From Clostridia bacterium (lineage in GTDB: Bacteria > Bacillota > Clostridia > Oscillospirales > CAG-272), in assembly GCA_017508195.1 (NCBI GenBank), contig JAFVZL010000006.1, positions 1-64,000 on the forward strand: 64,000 nucleotides of DNA, written 5' to 3'. The position numbers were made by a program, and so were the translations under genes. Shown here one piece after another: positions 8,523-17,031 of the stretch (positions within the stretch are counted from its first letter, which is position 1; each line of letters starts with the position of its first letter). The notes below the pieces were generated by a model, which saw only the letters and a list, made by a program, of their open reading frames with translations, ran no database searches and was not told the origin of the DNA.

Positions 8523-10559
8523 TCAGTTCATAACAACGCTGTAAATGAAAGGCATATATTCCGAGTTTCTCTCGATTTTAACAGTGACCTTATCAACACC
8601 CGGTTCAGCAACGAAGCTATGCTTTATTGCCGCCTTGCCGTCTTTACTTACACTGTGCTTTGTGGTAACACCGTCAATGCTCAGATCGATGCTTAATACT
8701 CCGCCCTCACCTTTACCTATTATAGTTATAGTATTTTCCTCGCCGCCCTTGACCTTCATATCGTAGGAAAACCATCCGTGCGTCTTAACGGTTGACCACA
8801 CCTTTCCCCTCTGGCTTCCTGCAGTACGGCAGTTTCCGTCCTCAAAGGTTATAGGCGCAGAGAAATTGCCCTCACTCTTCAGATTATGCTCCTCGGAGAA
8901 GCCACCACAGATAACGTAGTCGGTCGGATTTTCAGAACGAAGAGCACGGTCAGCAGCCATCTCCATATCAATTGCAGGTAATAGCGTCTTATCAAGCAAA
9001 TATACGTGACTGTTTCGTGGGTCTGTACTGTCCGAGGTTAGACCGTAGGTTCTGAAGGGCGAGTTCTTTTCAAGCGAAAGCGCCTCGCAATAGAAGTCGT
9101 TTCCGAGAATTTCAAATCCTTCGCGGTCAAGCTCCTTCATAGTGCGTATACACTCGTGTATCGTTTCAACCACGGACTCATCACGATGCTCAAAGTATCT
9201 TGCGATAGAGCGATAAAGCGTAGTAAGCTCATCAATAATTTTTGCAAAGATGTGGAAGTTTTTGAAACGCATCCATAGCTGATAATATTTATCATCATCA
9301 AGCTTACCCTTAAGCGATTCCACTATTGCGAGTCTCTTTCCAATCTCTTCAATTACTTCCTTATGCTCTGCCTTTGCCGCGTCATAGCTGTAACCGTAGA
9401 TACCGGCATCTATCAAGCGCTGCGGAATCACAAAATCATCGCGCAGGAACTGATACGCTCTTTTCATAACGAACAGAGGCGGGAACAAACTTAACCACGT
9501 AAGATTTCTCTTGTCGGCCATAATTGCCTTTACCTGAAGATACTCGGTTTCCTCCATAACGCCCTTGACGATATCGGCGTATTCACCGTATTCGCGACTG
9601 AAGAACGCGTCGATAGCCTCAACGACGTCTCTGCCGTCCTGCGCCGCATCCATTATCTCAAGATTCACCTCATTCGGAGTGCCAAACGGAATAAATCCGT
9701 CTCTATCAATTCTTGATACGTAGCCGAGAATATTAAGGCTGTTGCAGTATTCGACCTTAGCCTTAATATGGTCCTTTAGCATAATGGGCAAAAGTCCCTT
9801 GCCAAAGTACTCTCCGAATATATCGGTTTCGACCACGAGTGGATTCTTTATCCTTTTGAGGAAAGCGTTATGAGGGGATACGAGCGACCAATCATACTTC
9901 GTCCACTTGTCACAAACCTTAAGTTCCTGTGAGATTTGCTCGTATGCGTCCATAAGATCGTCGTAATCCTCGGCGAGGCTGGCAAAGGGACGAACTATAA
10001 GCTCCTTACCAAGTCTTTTACATGTGTCATAGAGTATCCCCGTAACGTACTTCACGCGCTCAATTTTGCCAAGCTTCTGATTTTTCAGCTTCAAAAGAGG
10101 AATTCTCGTTTCGTGGAGAGTAAGAACTATACCCGTCATTTTCGGATAGGTTGCAAAAAAGTCCTCGATCTTGTTAACAAGAAAATCCTTAATCATCGGG
10201 TGTGTAACCTCAACGTCACCGTCCACGTTAAGAATCTCAGGGTGAAGCTCGTCAAACTTCTGCGGAACCTCAAGCTCGTGGTGCCAATAATAGCTCTTGA
10301 TGCCGTACGGCTCTATCATATCAAGAGCCTCGTTTACGACCCTCTCGCAATACTTTATGTATTCTACGTCCTTACCATCGTTGAGCTCGGCATACTTGCG
10401 ATACAGTGTCATGCCGTCAACGTTGCCTCTTACAGGATCATGGGTCGGTCCTATAAGCTCAAAATGCTTTATACCGTGCGTGATTGCATATTCAGCGCAT
10501 TTTTTCAAATATTCTTCCTCAACGCGCACCGGGTTCAAAAATGATATACCTTTAACCAT
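8523..10559 (-). CDS. GH67/DUF4838-like TIM-barrel protein, putative glycan hydrolase
   Basis: A 678-residue protein. The start is ATG at 10559, preceded by AGGAG at the right spacing; the open frame continues 44 codons upstream but without a ribosome binding site. Residues 1-330 look like a (beta/alpha)8 barrel with Y-W-H-H-E-L-E, T-L-H-E-T-R and V-E-T-D-I-F-G-E-Y-F, which recall alpha-glucuronidase-type (GH67) architecture. A helical region follows, and the last ~110 residues form a beta-sandwich of the kind found at the end of GH127-type proteins. It lies 82 bp downstream of the DUF4838 gene in the same transcript. A role in removing a uronic acid or similar residue is inferred. Just past the stop, the -1 frame stays open to 8458 and reads like a C-terminal tail (see findings). 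Confidence 0.55.
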   Translation of the reverse strand: MVKGISFLNPVRVEEEYLKKCAEYAITHGIKHFELIGPTHDPVRGNVDGMTLYRKYAELNDGKDVEYIKYCERVVNEALDMIEPYGIKSYYWHHELEVPQKFDELHPEILNVDGDVEVTHPMIKDFLVNKIEDFFATYPKMTGIVLTLHETRIPLLKLKNQKLGKIERVKYVTGILYDTCKRLGKELIVRPFASLAEDYDDLMDAYEQISQELKVCDKWTKYDWSLVSPHNAFLKRIKNPLVVETDIFGEYFGKGLLPIMLKDHIKAKVEYCNSLNILGYVSRIDRDGFIPFGTPNEVNLEIMDAAQDGRDVVEAIDAFFSREYGEYADIVKGVMEETEYLQVKAIMADKRNLTWLSLFPPLFVMKRAYQFLRDDFVIPQRLIDAGIYGYSYDAAKAEHKEVIEEIGKRLAIVESLKGKLDDDKYYQLWMRFKNFHIFAKIIDELTTLYRSIARYFEHRDESVVETIHECIRTMKELDREGFEILGNDFYCEALSLEKNSPFRTYGLTSDSTDPRNSHVYLLDKTLLPAIDMEMAADRALRSENPTDYVICGGFSEEHNLKSEGNFSAPITFEDGNCRTAGSQRGKVWSTVKTHGWFSYDMKVKGGEENTITIIGKGEGGVLSIDLSIDGVTTKHSVSKDGKAAIKHSFVAEPGVDKVTVKIERNSEYMPFIYSVVMN

Positions 10560-10641
10560 AGCAACTCCTATCAATATTATTTTCTCACAGCTTGTAAATG
10601 ACGCCACTCGCCCTTGTGCCTCTGATATCCGTCCGATTGCA

Positions 10642-12576
10642 TTACTTATCCAATATGCGTCTGAAGCGTCTGTGTATGAGATAAAGGTCAAAGTAAGGCT
10701 GTATCTCGTCCTCGATTTCGGACAGATAATCTATCATACCATCAAAGAGGGCGTTTGCGCCTGTCACGTCACCCCTTGCAAGCGTGATCATTACCTCGGC
10801 AACGCGCTTACAGTACTCTGCGTGATAGTAAAGAATTCTATACGATTCCTTGTGGCAGCCGGAAAGAGTGTTCATATTCCTTTCAATCGAGGGCATGAAG
10901 TCATCAACGATATCAAAAACGTTGCTAAGGCGTCTTGCGGTATCGGGATTATTCTTCACAGAATTTCTGATAACGTCCTTGCCTGTTGCGGTATCTAATA
11001 CGACGACGTCCTCGTCTACTCTGAGACTACTTGGGTCAAAGGTGGCGGTTATTGCTTCAAGATAATTCCTGACGTCCTTCCACTCCTCACCGTAAGCCGC
11101 CTTGAAATACTTATCTGCATAATCGTCAAAATCAAGCCCCGTATCAAAGAGGCCCTCGCCCATTATGGCACAAGGAAGAGCCGTAGGGAAATAGCACCTC
11201 TGCGTCTGGTTACACATAATGCCGTCAAAGCCGATATCACCAACGTGCTTACAATCCTCAAGAACCTCTCTGCCGATACTCATGTAACCGGGATCAAGAT
11301 AATGATCGAGATACATATGGTACTCAAAGAGAAATTTCGGGCCGTCGAAGATAGGCTTCCACTCATCGGCAAAGCGTAGTATCAGCGGCATATTTCTCTT
11401 TACCGCATCGCGATTTCTGACGTATTTGGGCAGCTCTCCCTCAAAGCGCACAGGCTCGTAAGCTGTAGAATGATTGCGTCCCTGTGCCGCAGTCGTAAGG
11501 ATAAACCTATCGGGATTAACAAACCTCGTAATCTCGGGTGGCCAATGCGTATCATTATACATTATAAATACGATTTTTGTGTCAACGCCCTTTTTTGTAA
11601 GCTCTGCGTCAAGCTCGTTCAGTAGCTGCACGTAAAAATCGGTAGGTATTTTCTTTGTGCAATTTTCGCACTCGCACTGATTACCGAGAGCATCCGAGAG
11701 CCACACGTGAAGGAAATCAATATAAGGCTTCTTTTCAAGATACTCAACAAGAAATTTTACAAGGCCGAGTCTCGCCTTATCCTTTGAGAAGCAGAGCTGC
11801 GTGAAGTTTGGAGAGCCCCGGAAGAACTCGCGCTTTCCGCCGACAAGTGCGACGTCCTCTCTTGCCTCACATGGAAGCTCGTATTTATCGTTTGTGGTCT
11901 TATAATGCACGCCGTAAGGCTCAAAAAGATAGCCGTGACCCAGACTGTGCAGCTGAAGTCCGCACTTACGTATAAGCTTTTCAATCCTGATTACTTGCTG
12001 CTCAATCTCCTCAAAGCTTACGTTCTCATCCTGCTTTCTCGTGCTTACCTCGTGCTTATACCACCTGCTTATATAATTATAGGGTACTACCTGCTCCATC
12101 ATAAAGAGATTGGCGTTAACCTTCGGCAGCCACTCAATCGTGTCGCATAGATTCTCGTAGCTGTCAGCGCCCTCGATGCACTGACCGCGGAAGGGCTTAT
12201 CCGCCTTTTTCCTCATCCTGAAGGAGTAGCCTGCAAGACGGCGTTTTGGTATATACTCTCCCTCTTTACCGGGGCGCACCCACATACAGCCGAGGCTCTT
12301 GAAGAAGTTATATACGCCAAAAAGCACGCTGCGCTCGTTGCTGCCGGCAATATAACCTCTCATGCTATCAATTTTCACATCAACGACGTCGTCGTACATA
12401 GGGTCTGTAACATCATCCTCGGGAAGCCCAAGCTCAGATAGCAGTCCAAAGGTAATATCAGCGTCCCGTGACACTATTTCAATCTCAATAGTATCATCGA
12501 CTTGTTTAAAATATTTTACAAACTCACAAAGAGCATATTCTATAGTTTCAGTGCATTTTAAAGCAGCAATTTTCAT
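10642..12576 (-). CDS. DUF4838 / GH67-like alpha-glucuronidase-family protein
   Basis: A 644-residue protein starting at ATG 12576, 7 bases after AAGGAG; an upstream in-frame start at 12621 has no such site. The N-terminal ~130 residues resemble the GH67 N-terminal alpha/beta domain (R-G-Y-I-A-G-S-N-E-R-S-V-L-F-G-V-Y). The barrel follows, with L-S-D-A-L-G-N-Q-C-E-C-E-N-C, the Cys-rich segment typical of DUF4838 proteins, and N-E-L-D-A-E-L after it. Family members occur in polysaccharide utilisation loci and are thought to be glycosidases; activity is mostly uncharacterised. No signal peptide. It is the first gene of the minus-strand cluster and is divergent from the AraC gene at 12679, its likely activator. 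Confidence 0.75.
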   Translation of the reverse strand: MKIAALKCTETIEYALCEFVKYFKQVDDTIEIEIVSRDADITFGLLSELGLPEDDVTDPMYDDVVDVKIDSMRGYIAGSNERSVLFGVYNFFKSLGCMWVRPGKEGEYIPKRRLAGYSFRMRKKADKPFRGQCIEGADSYENLCDTIEWLPKVNANLFMMEQVVPYNYISRWYKHEVSTRKQDENVSFEEIEQQVIRIEKLIRKCGLQLHSLGHGYLFEPYGVHYKTTNDKYELPCEAREDVALVGGKREFFRGSPNFTQLCFSKDKARLGLVKFLVEYLEKKPYIDFLHVWLSDALGNQCECENCTKKIPTDFYVQLLNELDAELTKKGVDTKIVFIMYNDTHWPPEITRFVNPDRFILTTAAQGRNHSTAYEPVRFEGELPKYVRNRDAVKRNMPLILRFADEWKPIFDGPKFLFEYHMYLDHYLDPGYMSIGREVLEDCKHVGDIGFDGIMCNQTQRCYFPTALPCAIMGEGLFDTGLDFDDYADKYFKAAYGEEWKDVRNYLEAITATFDPSSLRVDEDVVVLDTATGKDVIRNSVKNNPDTARRLSNVFDIVDDFMPSIERNMNTLSGCHKESYRILYYHAEYCKRVAEVMITLARGDVTGANALFDGMIDYLSEIEDEIQPYFDLYLIHRRFRRILDK

Positions 12577-12614
12577 ATAAAAACTCCTTTTTTTAAAAAT
12601 TATACCATTATTTA

Positions 12615-12643
12615 TTGACAAAAACCATACATTAATTTATAAT
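12615..12643 (+). promoter_or_regulatory. Promoter of the AraC gene, overlapping a divergent promoter
   Basis: TTGACA (12615-12620), 17-bp spacer, TATAAT (12638-12643), both perfect consensus. On the minus strand a TATAAT sits at 12604-12599 facing the DUF4838 gene, but with a poor -35 (TGGTTT). The two promoters overlap, as is common for an AraC activator and its target. Confidence 0.75.
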
Positions 12644-12678
12644 ATGAATATAATTTTTCACAGTGATTTTGGTGGGTT

Positions 12679-13458
12679 ATGAATATTAAACTGACTTTTT
12701 TTAAGCATCACGAGGATACTCTCGCTTTAAACCGTTCTACATTTATATCAAGGAGCAATACTTTGATGCTGGTAATCGGTGGAGTGTATTCGGTGACCTT
12801 TCCGAAGCTAAAAAAAACAGTCACGGCAGAAAAAGGCGAGATCGTTTTTATCCCATTTGGCATCGAGTTTACCCATAAGGTCGTATCACCGTTTACCGGC
12901 TATAACATCTCGTTTTTCACAACCGATACCGAGCATCCGTTCTATCTCGCTGCAACCATCGGCAAAATAGTACTGCCGCGGGAGCAAATGGATGCTATCA
13001 TTGCTGCTATGAGTCGCATATCGATACTCCCTCACAACAGTAAGCTGCTTGAGCACATCGCAGAGCATATTCTCGTCGAGAATTATCTTTTCTGTCAGGG
13101 CGAGGGCGCGAGCTTCAAGCCGTTTAGCGACGAGGTCATGATGGCTGTCGCATATATGCGTCAGAATCTTCACAGAAAAATTGATATAGATGAGCTTGCC
13201 GAGAAAGTTTATCTCAGTCACAACGGTCTTATTTGGAAATTCAAACAGGAGCTGGATACTACCCCGTCCGAATATCTTAAGCTCCTTCGTTTGCGTAACG
13301 CAAAGGATCTCTTAATAAACGAAAGCTACAGCATTACCGAAATATCTGAGATGTGCGGCTACTCAAGCCCATACTATTTTACAAACGTCTTTCATCGCCA
13401 CTACGGTGTGACCCCTACCGAATTCAGGCGAATCAACTCAAAAGAATACAGAACGTGA
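12679..13458 (+). CDS. AraC-family transcriptional regulator
   Basis: A 259-residue regulator. Residues 1-140 form a cupin-like sugar-sensing domain (G-E-I-V-F-I-P-F-G). Residues ~155-259 carry the double helix-turn-helix of AraC proteins, including I-D-I-D-E-L-A-E-K-V-Y-L-S and the signature G-Y-S-S-P-Y-Y-F-T-N-V-F-H-R-H-Y-G-V-T-P-T near the end. It is divergent from the DUF4838-GH67-like-ceramidase-toroid cluster, 102 bp from its first start codon, and very likely controls it in response to a sugar. It has its own consensus promoter. Ribosome binding is by a weak GGTGGG. Confidence 0.92.
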   Translation: MNIKLTFFKHHEDTLALNRSTFISRSNTLMLVIGGVYSVTFPKLKKTVTAEKGEIVFIPFGIEFTHKVVSPFTGYNISFFTTDTEHPFYLAATIGKIVLPREQMDAIIAAMSRISILPHNSKLLEHIAEHILVENYLFCQGEGASFKPFSDEVMMAVAYMRQNLHRKIDIDELAEKVYLSHNGLIWKFKQELDTTPSEYLKLLRLRNAKDLLINESYSITEISEMCGYSSPYYFTNVFHRHYGVTPTEFRRINSKEYRT

Positions 13459-13538
13459 TGCCAATTTAAGCGGATGTGCTTTTCACATACACAAAATGTA
13501 TTTTTATACACACAATTTAACGAATTGTGTAAAATATA

Positions 13539-13567
13539 TTGCAAAAGTATGGAAAAAATGTTACAAT
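13539..13567 (+). promoter_or_regulatory. Promoter for the acyltransferase, with upstream inverted repeat
   Basis: TTGCAA, 17-bp spacer, TACAAT. Directly upstream at 13510-13530 lies an inverted repeat, ACACAATT / AATTGTGT with a 5-base loop, placed where an activator or repressor could bind. Confidence 0.6.
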
Positions 13568-13610
13568 AGCTTTGGCAAGTGTGATTCTTATACCCAGAAA
13601 GGTAAAAAAG

Positions 13611-14915
13611 ATGAAGATCAAAACCCTGGACAAAAGCTATGACGAGGTAATGGCTATAAAGCCTGCGAAGCATTACAAGCCGAAAAAGACCAACATTTTC
13701 TGGCAAACTCTCACCAAGGTTATCTCCAAGATCCTCCTTCCCCGAAAGCGCTTTACTCACACCGAGGTAGGTATGGAAAGGCTCGGTAAAAACGAGCCCG
13801 CGCTCATATTGATGAACCACTCGGGCTTCACTGATTTTGAAATCGCGTATTCTATGCTCTATCCGAGAAAGTTCAATACCGTTGCCGCGCTTGAAACCTT
13901 TATGGGTCTCGAGTGGCTGATGAAGGCTATCGGATGCTTCGCAACGAGAAAGTACATCACCGATCTGCAGCTTATCCGTGATATCAAGCATTGCCTTGAA
14001 AAAAACAAAAGCTCGGTGCTTATGTATCCCGAGGCAGTTTACACCTTAGACGGCACTACCGTGACACTCCCCTCCACACTCCCGAGATTCATTAAAATGT
14101 TGGGTGTTCCGCTTTGCATACTTAAGACGAACGGAGTATATCTCCATAATCCGGCATACAGTTATCTTAAGGACCGTGACGTGCCTATGCACGCGGAGCT
14201 TCGCTACGTCCTCTCTCCCGAAGAAATAAAGGAGATGAGCCCCAAGGAGATCGCGGATGTGCTCGAGCGCGAATTTTCGTATGACGAGTTCCGTTGGCAA
14301 AAGGATAACAATATCGTTATAGACGAGCCCTTCCGTGCCGAAGGCCTTCACACTATTCTCTATAAGTGTCCGCACTGTAAGAAGGAAGGAAAAATGCAGA
14401 GCGAGGGCACGCATCTCTCGTGCAGCGCGTGCGGTAAGACATGGGAGCTCACCGAGCTCGGTTATCTCCGTGCCACCGAGGGTGAGACCTACTTTGATCA
14501 TATTCCCGATTGGTACAAGTGGGAGCGAGAGTGCGTAAGACGTGAGGTGCTCGACGGCAATTACGGCTTTACAGTTCCCTGTGACATCATGATGCTCGTC
14601 GACACGAAGGCACTTTACAAGGTTGGAACGGGCTGGCTTTCTCACAGTATGGAGGATGGCTTCCACCTCACGGGCTGCAACGGCAAGCTCGACTACCGTC
14701 AGAGCTCGAGATCGATGTACACCTGCGAGGCGACTCCGTATTGGTATCAGATAGATGACGTCATAGGTCTCGGCGATAGCCGTGCGCTCTATTTTGCATT
14801 CCCCAAGGAGCAAAAAGAGGTCGTCGGTAAGGTCAAGCTCGCAGTTGAGGAGATATTCAAGATCCTCGAGGAAGAGGATCAAGCCAAAATGCTCGAAAGA
14901 ACGGTTTTGGCGTAA
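13611..14915 (+). CDS. PlsC-type acyltransferase with C-terminal zinc ribbon
   Basis: A 434-residue protein. The acyltransferase motif N-H-S-G-F-T-D (H70, D75; H-X4-D) and a later Y-P-E-A-V block (in place of the usual P-E-G) place it in the lysophosphatidate/glycerolipid acyltransferase superfamily. Members transfer a fatty acyl group to lysophospholipid or a related acceptor at the membrane. Residues 253-274 carry two C-x-x-C pairs (C-P-H-C, C-S-A-C), a zinc-ribbon-like insert, followed by ~150 residues with no recognised family. The start is ATG at 13611 behind AGAAAGG; an in-frame TTG at 13539 overlaps the promoter. It is followed after 4 bases by an HTH gene. The true acyl acceptor is unknown. 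Confidence 0.75.
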   Translation: MKIKTLDKSYDEVMAIKPAKHYKPKKTNIFWQTLTKVISKILLPRKRFTHTEVGMERLGKNEPALILMNHSGFTDFEIAYSMLYPRKFNTVAALETFMGLEWLMKAIGCFATRKYITDLQLIRDIKHCLEKNKSSVLMYPEAVYTLDGTTVTLPSTLPRFIKMLGVPLCILKTNGVYLHNPAYSYLKDRDVPMHAELRYVLSPEEIKEMSPKEIADVLEREFSYDEFRWQKDNNIVIDEPFRAEGLHTILYKCPHCKKEGKMQSEGTHLSCSACGKTWELTELGYLRATEGETYFDHIPDWYKWERECVRREVLDGNYGFTVPCDIMMLVDTKALYKVGTGWLSHSMEDGFHLTGCNGKLDYRQSSRSMYTCEATPYWYQIDDVIGLGDSRALYFAFPKEQKEVVGKVKLAVEEIFKILEEEDQAKMLERTVLA

Positions 14916-14919
14916 GAGT

Positions 14920-15162
14920 ATGACTATTGGCGAAGCAACCAGAAAAAGAATACTTGAATTGTGCAAAGATAGAGGTATCACGCTCAACAAGCTTGCGATA
15001 ATATCGGGTATAACCCAATCGACACTAAACAACGTCATAAGCGGCAGAAATAACAGTGTCACTGTTTCTACCCTGAAAAAGGTTTGCGACGGACTTGATA
15101 TTACAATCATTGATTTTTTCAATTGCGAATTGTTTATCGATCTTGAGCAAGAGGTAAAGTAG
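14920..15162 (+). CDS. Small XRE/Cro-type HTH protein
   Basis: An 80-residue DNA-binding protein consisting almost entirely of a Cro/C1-type helix-turn-helix: L-N-K-L-A-I-I-S-G-I-T-Q-S-T-L-N-N-V-I then T-L-K-K-V-C-D-G-L. It begins 4 bases after the stop of the acyltransferase, without a clear ribosome binding site of its own, so translational coupling is likely. A similar small regulator is at 54966-55163. Targets unknown. Confidence 0.85.
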   Translation: MTIGEATRKRILELCKDRGITLNKLAIISGITQSTLNNVISGRNNSVTVSTLKKVCDGLDITIIDFFNCELFIDLEQEVK

Positions 15163-15189
15163 CCACTACATTAAAATAACTAAACAAAA

Positions 15190-15238
15190 CCCAACGGGCT
15201 TGCCGACTGAGGCTGTACCCGTTGGATTGTTTTTTTTG
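15190..15238 (+). terminator. Terminator after the HTH gene
   Basis: CCAACGGG (15191-15198) pairs with CCCGTTGG (15218-15225), followed by ATTG and nine T. Confidence 0.85.
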
Positions 15239-15348
15239 TTTTGGATGAAATACGCTATAAGCGGATGCAATATTTAGTGACACCGAAAAAGTTTGTGAAA
15301 ACTGAGTGCGATACGTTTCGAGAGTTATATTAATTGAGTTGAATAATT

Positions 15349-15389
15349 AAAGGTGTCTTAAATGCATATCTGCGTTCAAGACACCTTTT
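15349..15389. terminator. Hairpin downstream of the SipW locus
   Basis: AAAGGTGTCTT pairs exactly with AAGACACCTTT around an 18-base loop. It lies in the 346-bp gap between two convergent units; the gap holds nothing else recognisable. It is the probable end of the SipW-locus transcript. Confidence 0.55.
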
Positions 15390-15508
15390 GCCAAGTAGTT
15401 ATTTAAAAGAAGTTTTTCGTTTGAGAAACGTGTAAAATGCTCTGATCAAAATCAATTATTTCCTAAATCGGATGCGATACCATTTACAATCCGCTGCTGC
15501 CGACTTTA

Positions 15509-16999
15509 TTAACCGAGCAGCGCGTCTATCTTGGTCAAAGCTTCGTTGACAGCGTTATAAAGATCCGATATCGCAGGAGTGATCTTTGCTATCGTCAGAT
15601 CGGGATCGAATACATAGCCACCGTTCTCGTCAATCGTGTAGTTGCCGGAGAACTTCATCAATGTTGCACGCAGAGCTTCCTCAACAATATCAATACCCGT
15701 GCCCGCGTAGCTCTTATTATCAACAATTCGTTTTGCATCGTTGATAAGCGTTTGCAGGGTATTGACCGCATTCACGTCTTTTTGTGTAACGATATTCTTT
15801 ATGCTGACGTTACTTGCGACGGTATGGTAATATTCGTCAAGAATATACTCTTCTCCGCCTATGTTGAAGGAATATCCGTCAACCAGCTTATACGATGATG
15901 CGTCGGCTATCCAGTTATCGGTAACGAAGGATCCGGTTCCGGTGCCTCCATCGTACGTAACTACGTTTGCGGTTCCTGAATAGGTATCACCTATTCTGTA
16001 CCAATCACCGATTCTGTTTCCGTCAGCATCTCTGTCACAGGTATATACAACCACGTACACAGGAACGTATTCTCCCGCATCTTCCAATGGGTCGACCGTC
16101 AGATATAACGTCATTTCACATCCATATCCTCTGAATACACCGCCGTTGCTCGAATTTACTGCGGTATAATCGTCACCTGTGGATGTGTCACCGTCAAGGT
16201 TTTCGTGCTTTATCATAACGGTTGCATCCATGTTTTCTTTTCCAACCGTTATCTGAAGCTGACCTGCAAACAACGTATTTACAGCTACCGAATCCGCACT
16301 CGAGGATCCGTTAACGTTTCCGATATAGTTCGATGTCCATTCCTGACGGCCGTCGAACTTATTATCAAGTGCATCGATAAGCTGCTCGTAGGTTGACTGG
16401 GTGTTCAGTATATTGAGGAACTTGCTTTCAACGACCTCGAGTGCATCTCTTTCACCGTCTACGTTAATACCGAACTGGAAGTTTATCAAGGTCTTCCAAT
16501 CGGTGTTCGCATTCAAGCTACTGCCGACCGTATAGGTGACGGTAAAGTCAAGCGTTTCTCCCGGAGCGACCTTCTTGTCCTCCGCAGAGGCGTTCGCCAA
16601 TGAGCAAACCACACCTATTCTCGATCTGTTGTTCGATGTCTGCACGTAGTTATTTCCGTTATATCCCGTGAGATTCGTCTGATAGTAGATTCCTCTGTAG
16701 GAGTACGTCAGCGACGTGTTGTTAAGCACGGTAACGTTGTAGGTAACGGAGCCCGTGTTTCTGCTCCTGCTGATCGTAGAATCAACGGTAGTAGAGTACG
16801 GTAAATAGCTGACGTTATTTTTATCAACGTTCGAGGCGCTGTCGGTCGATATGCTGGTAATAAACAATCCCGAAGGAATGTCGGCCTTTGCCGTACCGCG
16901 AATTCCCATGGTGTCCGACAGTGCGGCAAATCCCAGATTGCTGAATACACACATCAAAGAGAGTGATATAGCAAGTAAGGTTTTTGTCCATGTGTTCAT
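15509..16999 (-). CDS. Large SipW-dependent secreted protein (TasA/camelysin-like N-terminus)
   Basis: A 496-residue exported protein. The N-terminus has a hydrophobic signal segment followed by G-F-A-A-L-S-D-T-M-G-I-R-G-T-A, the pattern of SipW-dependent signal peptides (A-L-T-D-x-x-x-I-x-G-T-A). The body is Thr/Ser/Asn-rich beta-sheet material up to about residue 390, followed by a helical tail with regular leucines. It contains one Asp-rich D-R-D-A-D-G-N-R-I-G segment like a calcium loop. It is the last gene of the SipW locus, 32 bp after the DUF5305 gene, with its own AAAGGAG. It probably forms a matrix fibre, adhesin or cap protein outside the cell. It resembles the shorter protein at 20676-21197 only at the N-terminus. 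Confidence 0.75.
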   Translation of the reverse strand: MNTWTKTLLAISLSLMCVFSNLGFAALSDTMGIRGTAKADIPSGLFITSISTDSASNVDKNNVSYLPYSTTVDSTISRSRNTGSVTYNVTVLNNTSLTYSYRGIYYQTNLTGYNGNNYVQTSNNRSRIGVVCSLANASAEDKKVAPGETLDFTVTYTVGSSLNANTDWKTLINFQFGINVDGERDALEVVESKFLNILNTQSTYEQLIDALDNKFDGRQEWTSNYIGNVNGSSSADSVAVNTLFAGQLQITVGKENMDATVMIKHENLDGDTSTGDDYTAVNSSNGGVFRGYGCEMTLYLTVDPLEDAGEYVPVYVVVYTCDRDADGNRIGDWYRIGDTYSGTANVVTYDGGTGTGSFVTDNWIADASSYKLVDGYSFNIGGEEYILDEYYHTVASNVSIKNIVTQKDVNAVNTLQTLINDAKRIVDNKSYAGTGIDIVEEALRATLMKFSGNYTIDENGGYVFDPDLTIAKITPAISDLYNAVNEALTKIDALLG

Positions 17000-17031
17000 T
17001 GAATACCACTCTCCTTTCTGAGTGAGTTTAA

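Noticed and set aside
10560..10691. A 44-codon N-terminal extension of the GH67-like gene
   Set aside because: It would overlap the end of the upstream gene and has no ribosome binding site; AGGAG lies just before ATG 10559.
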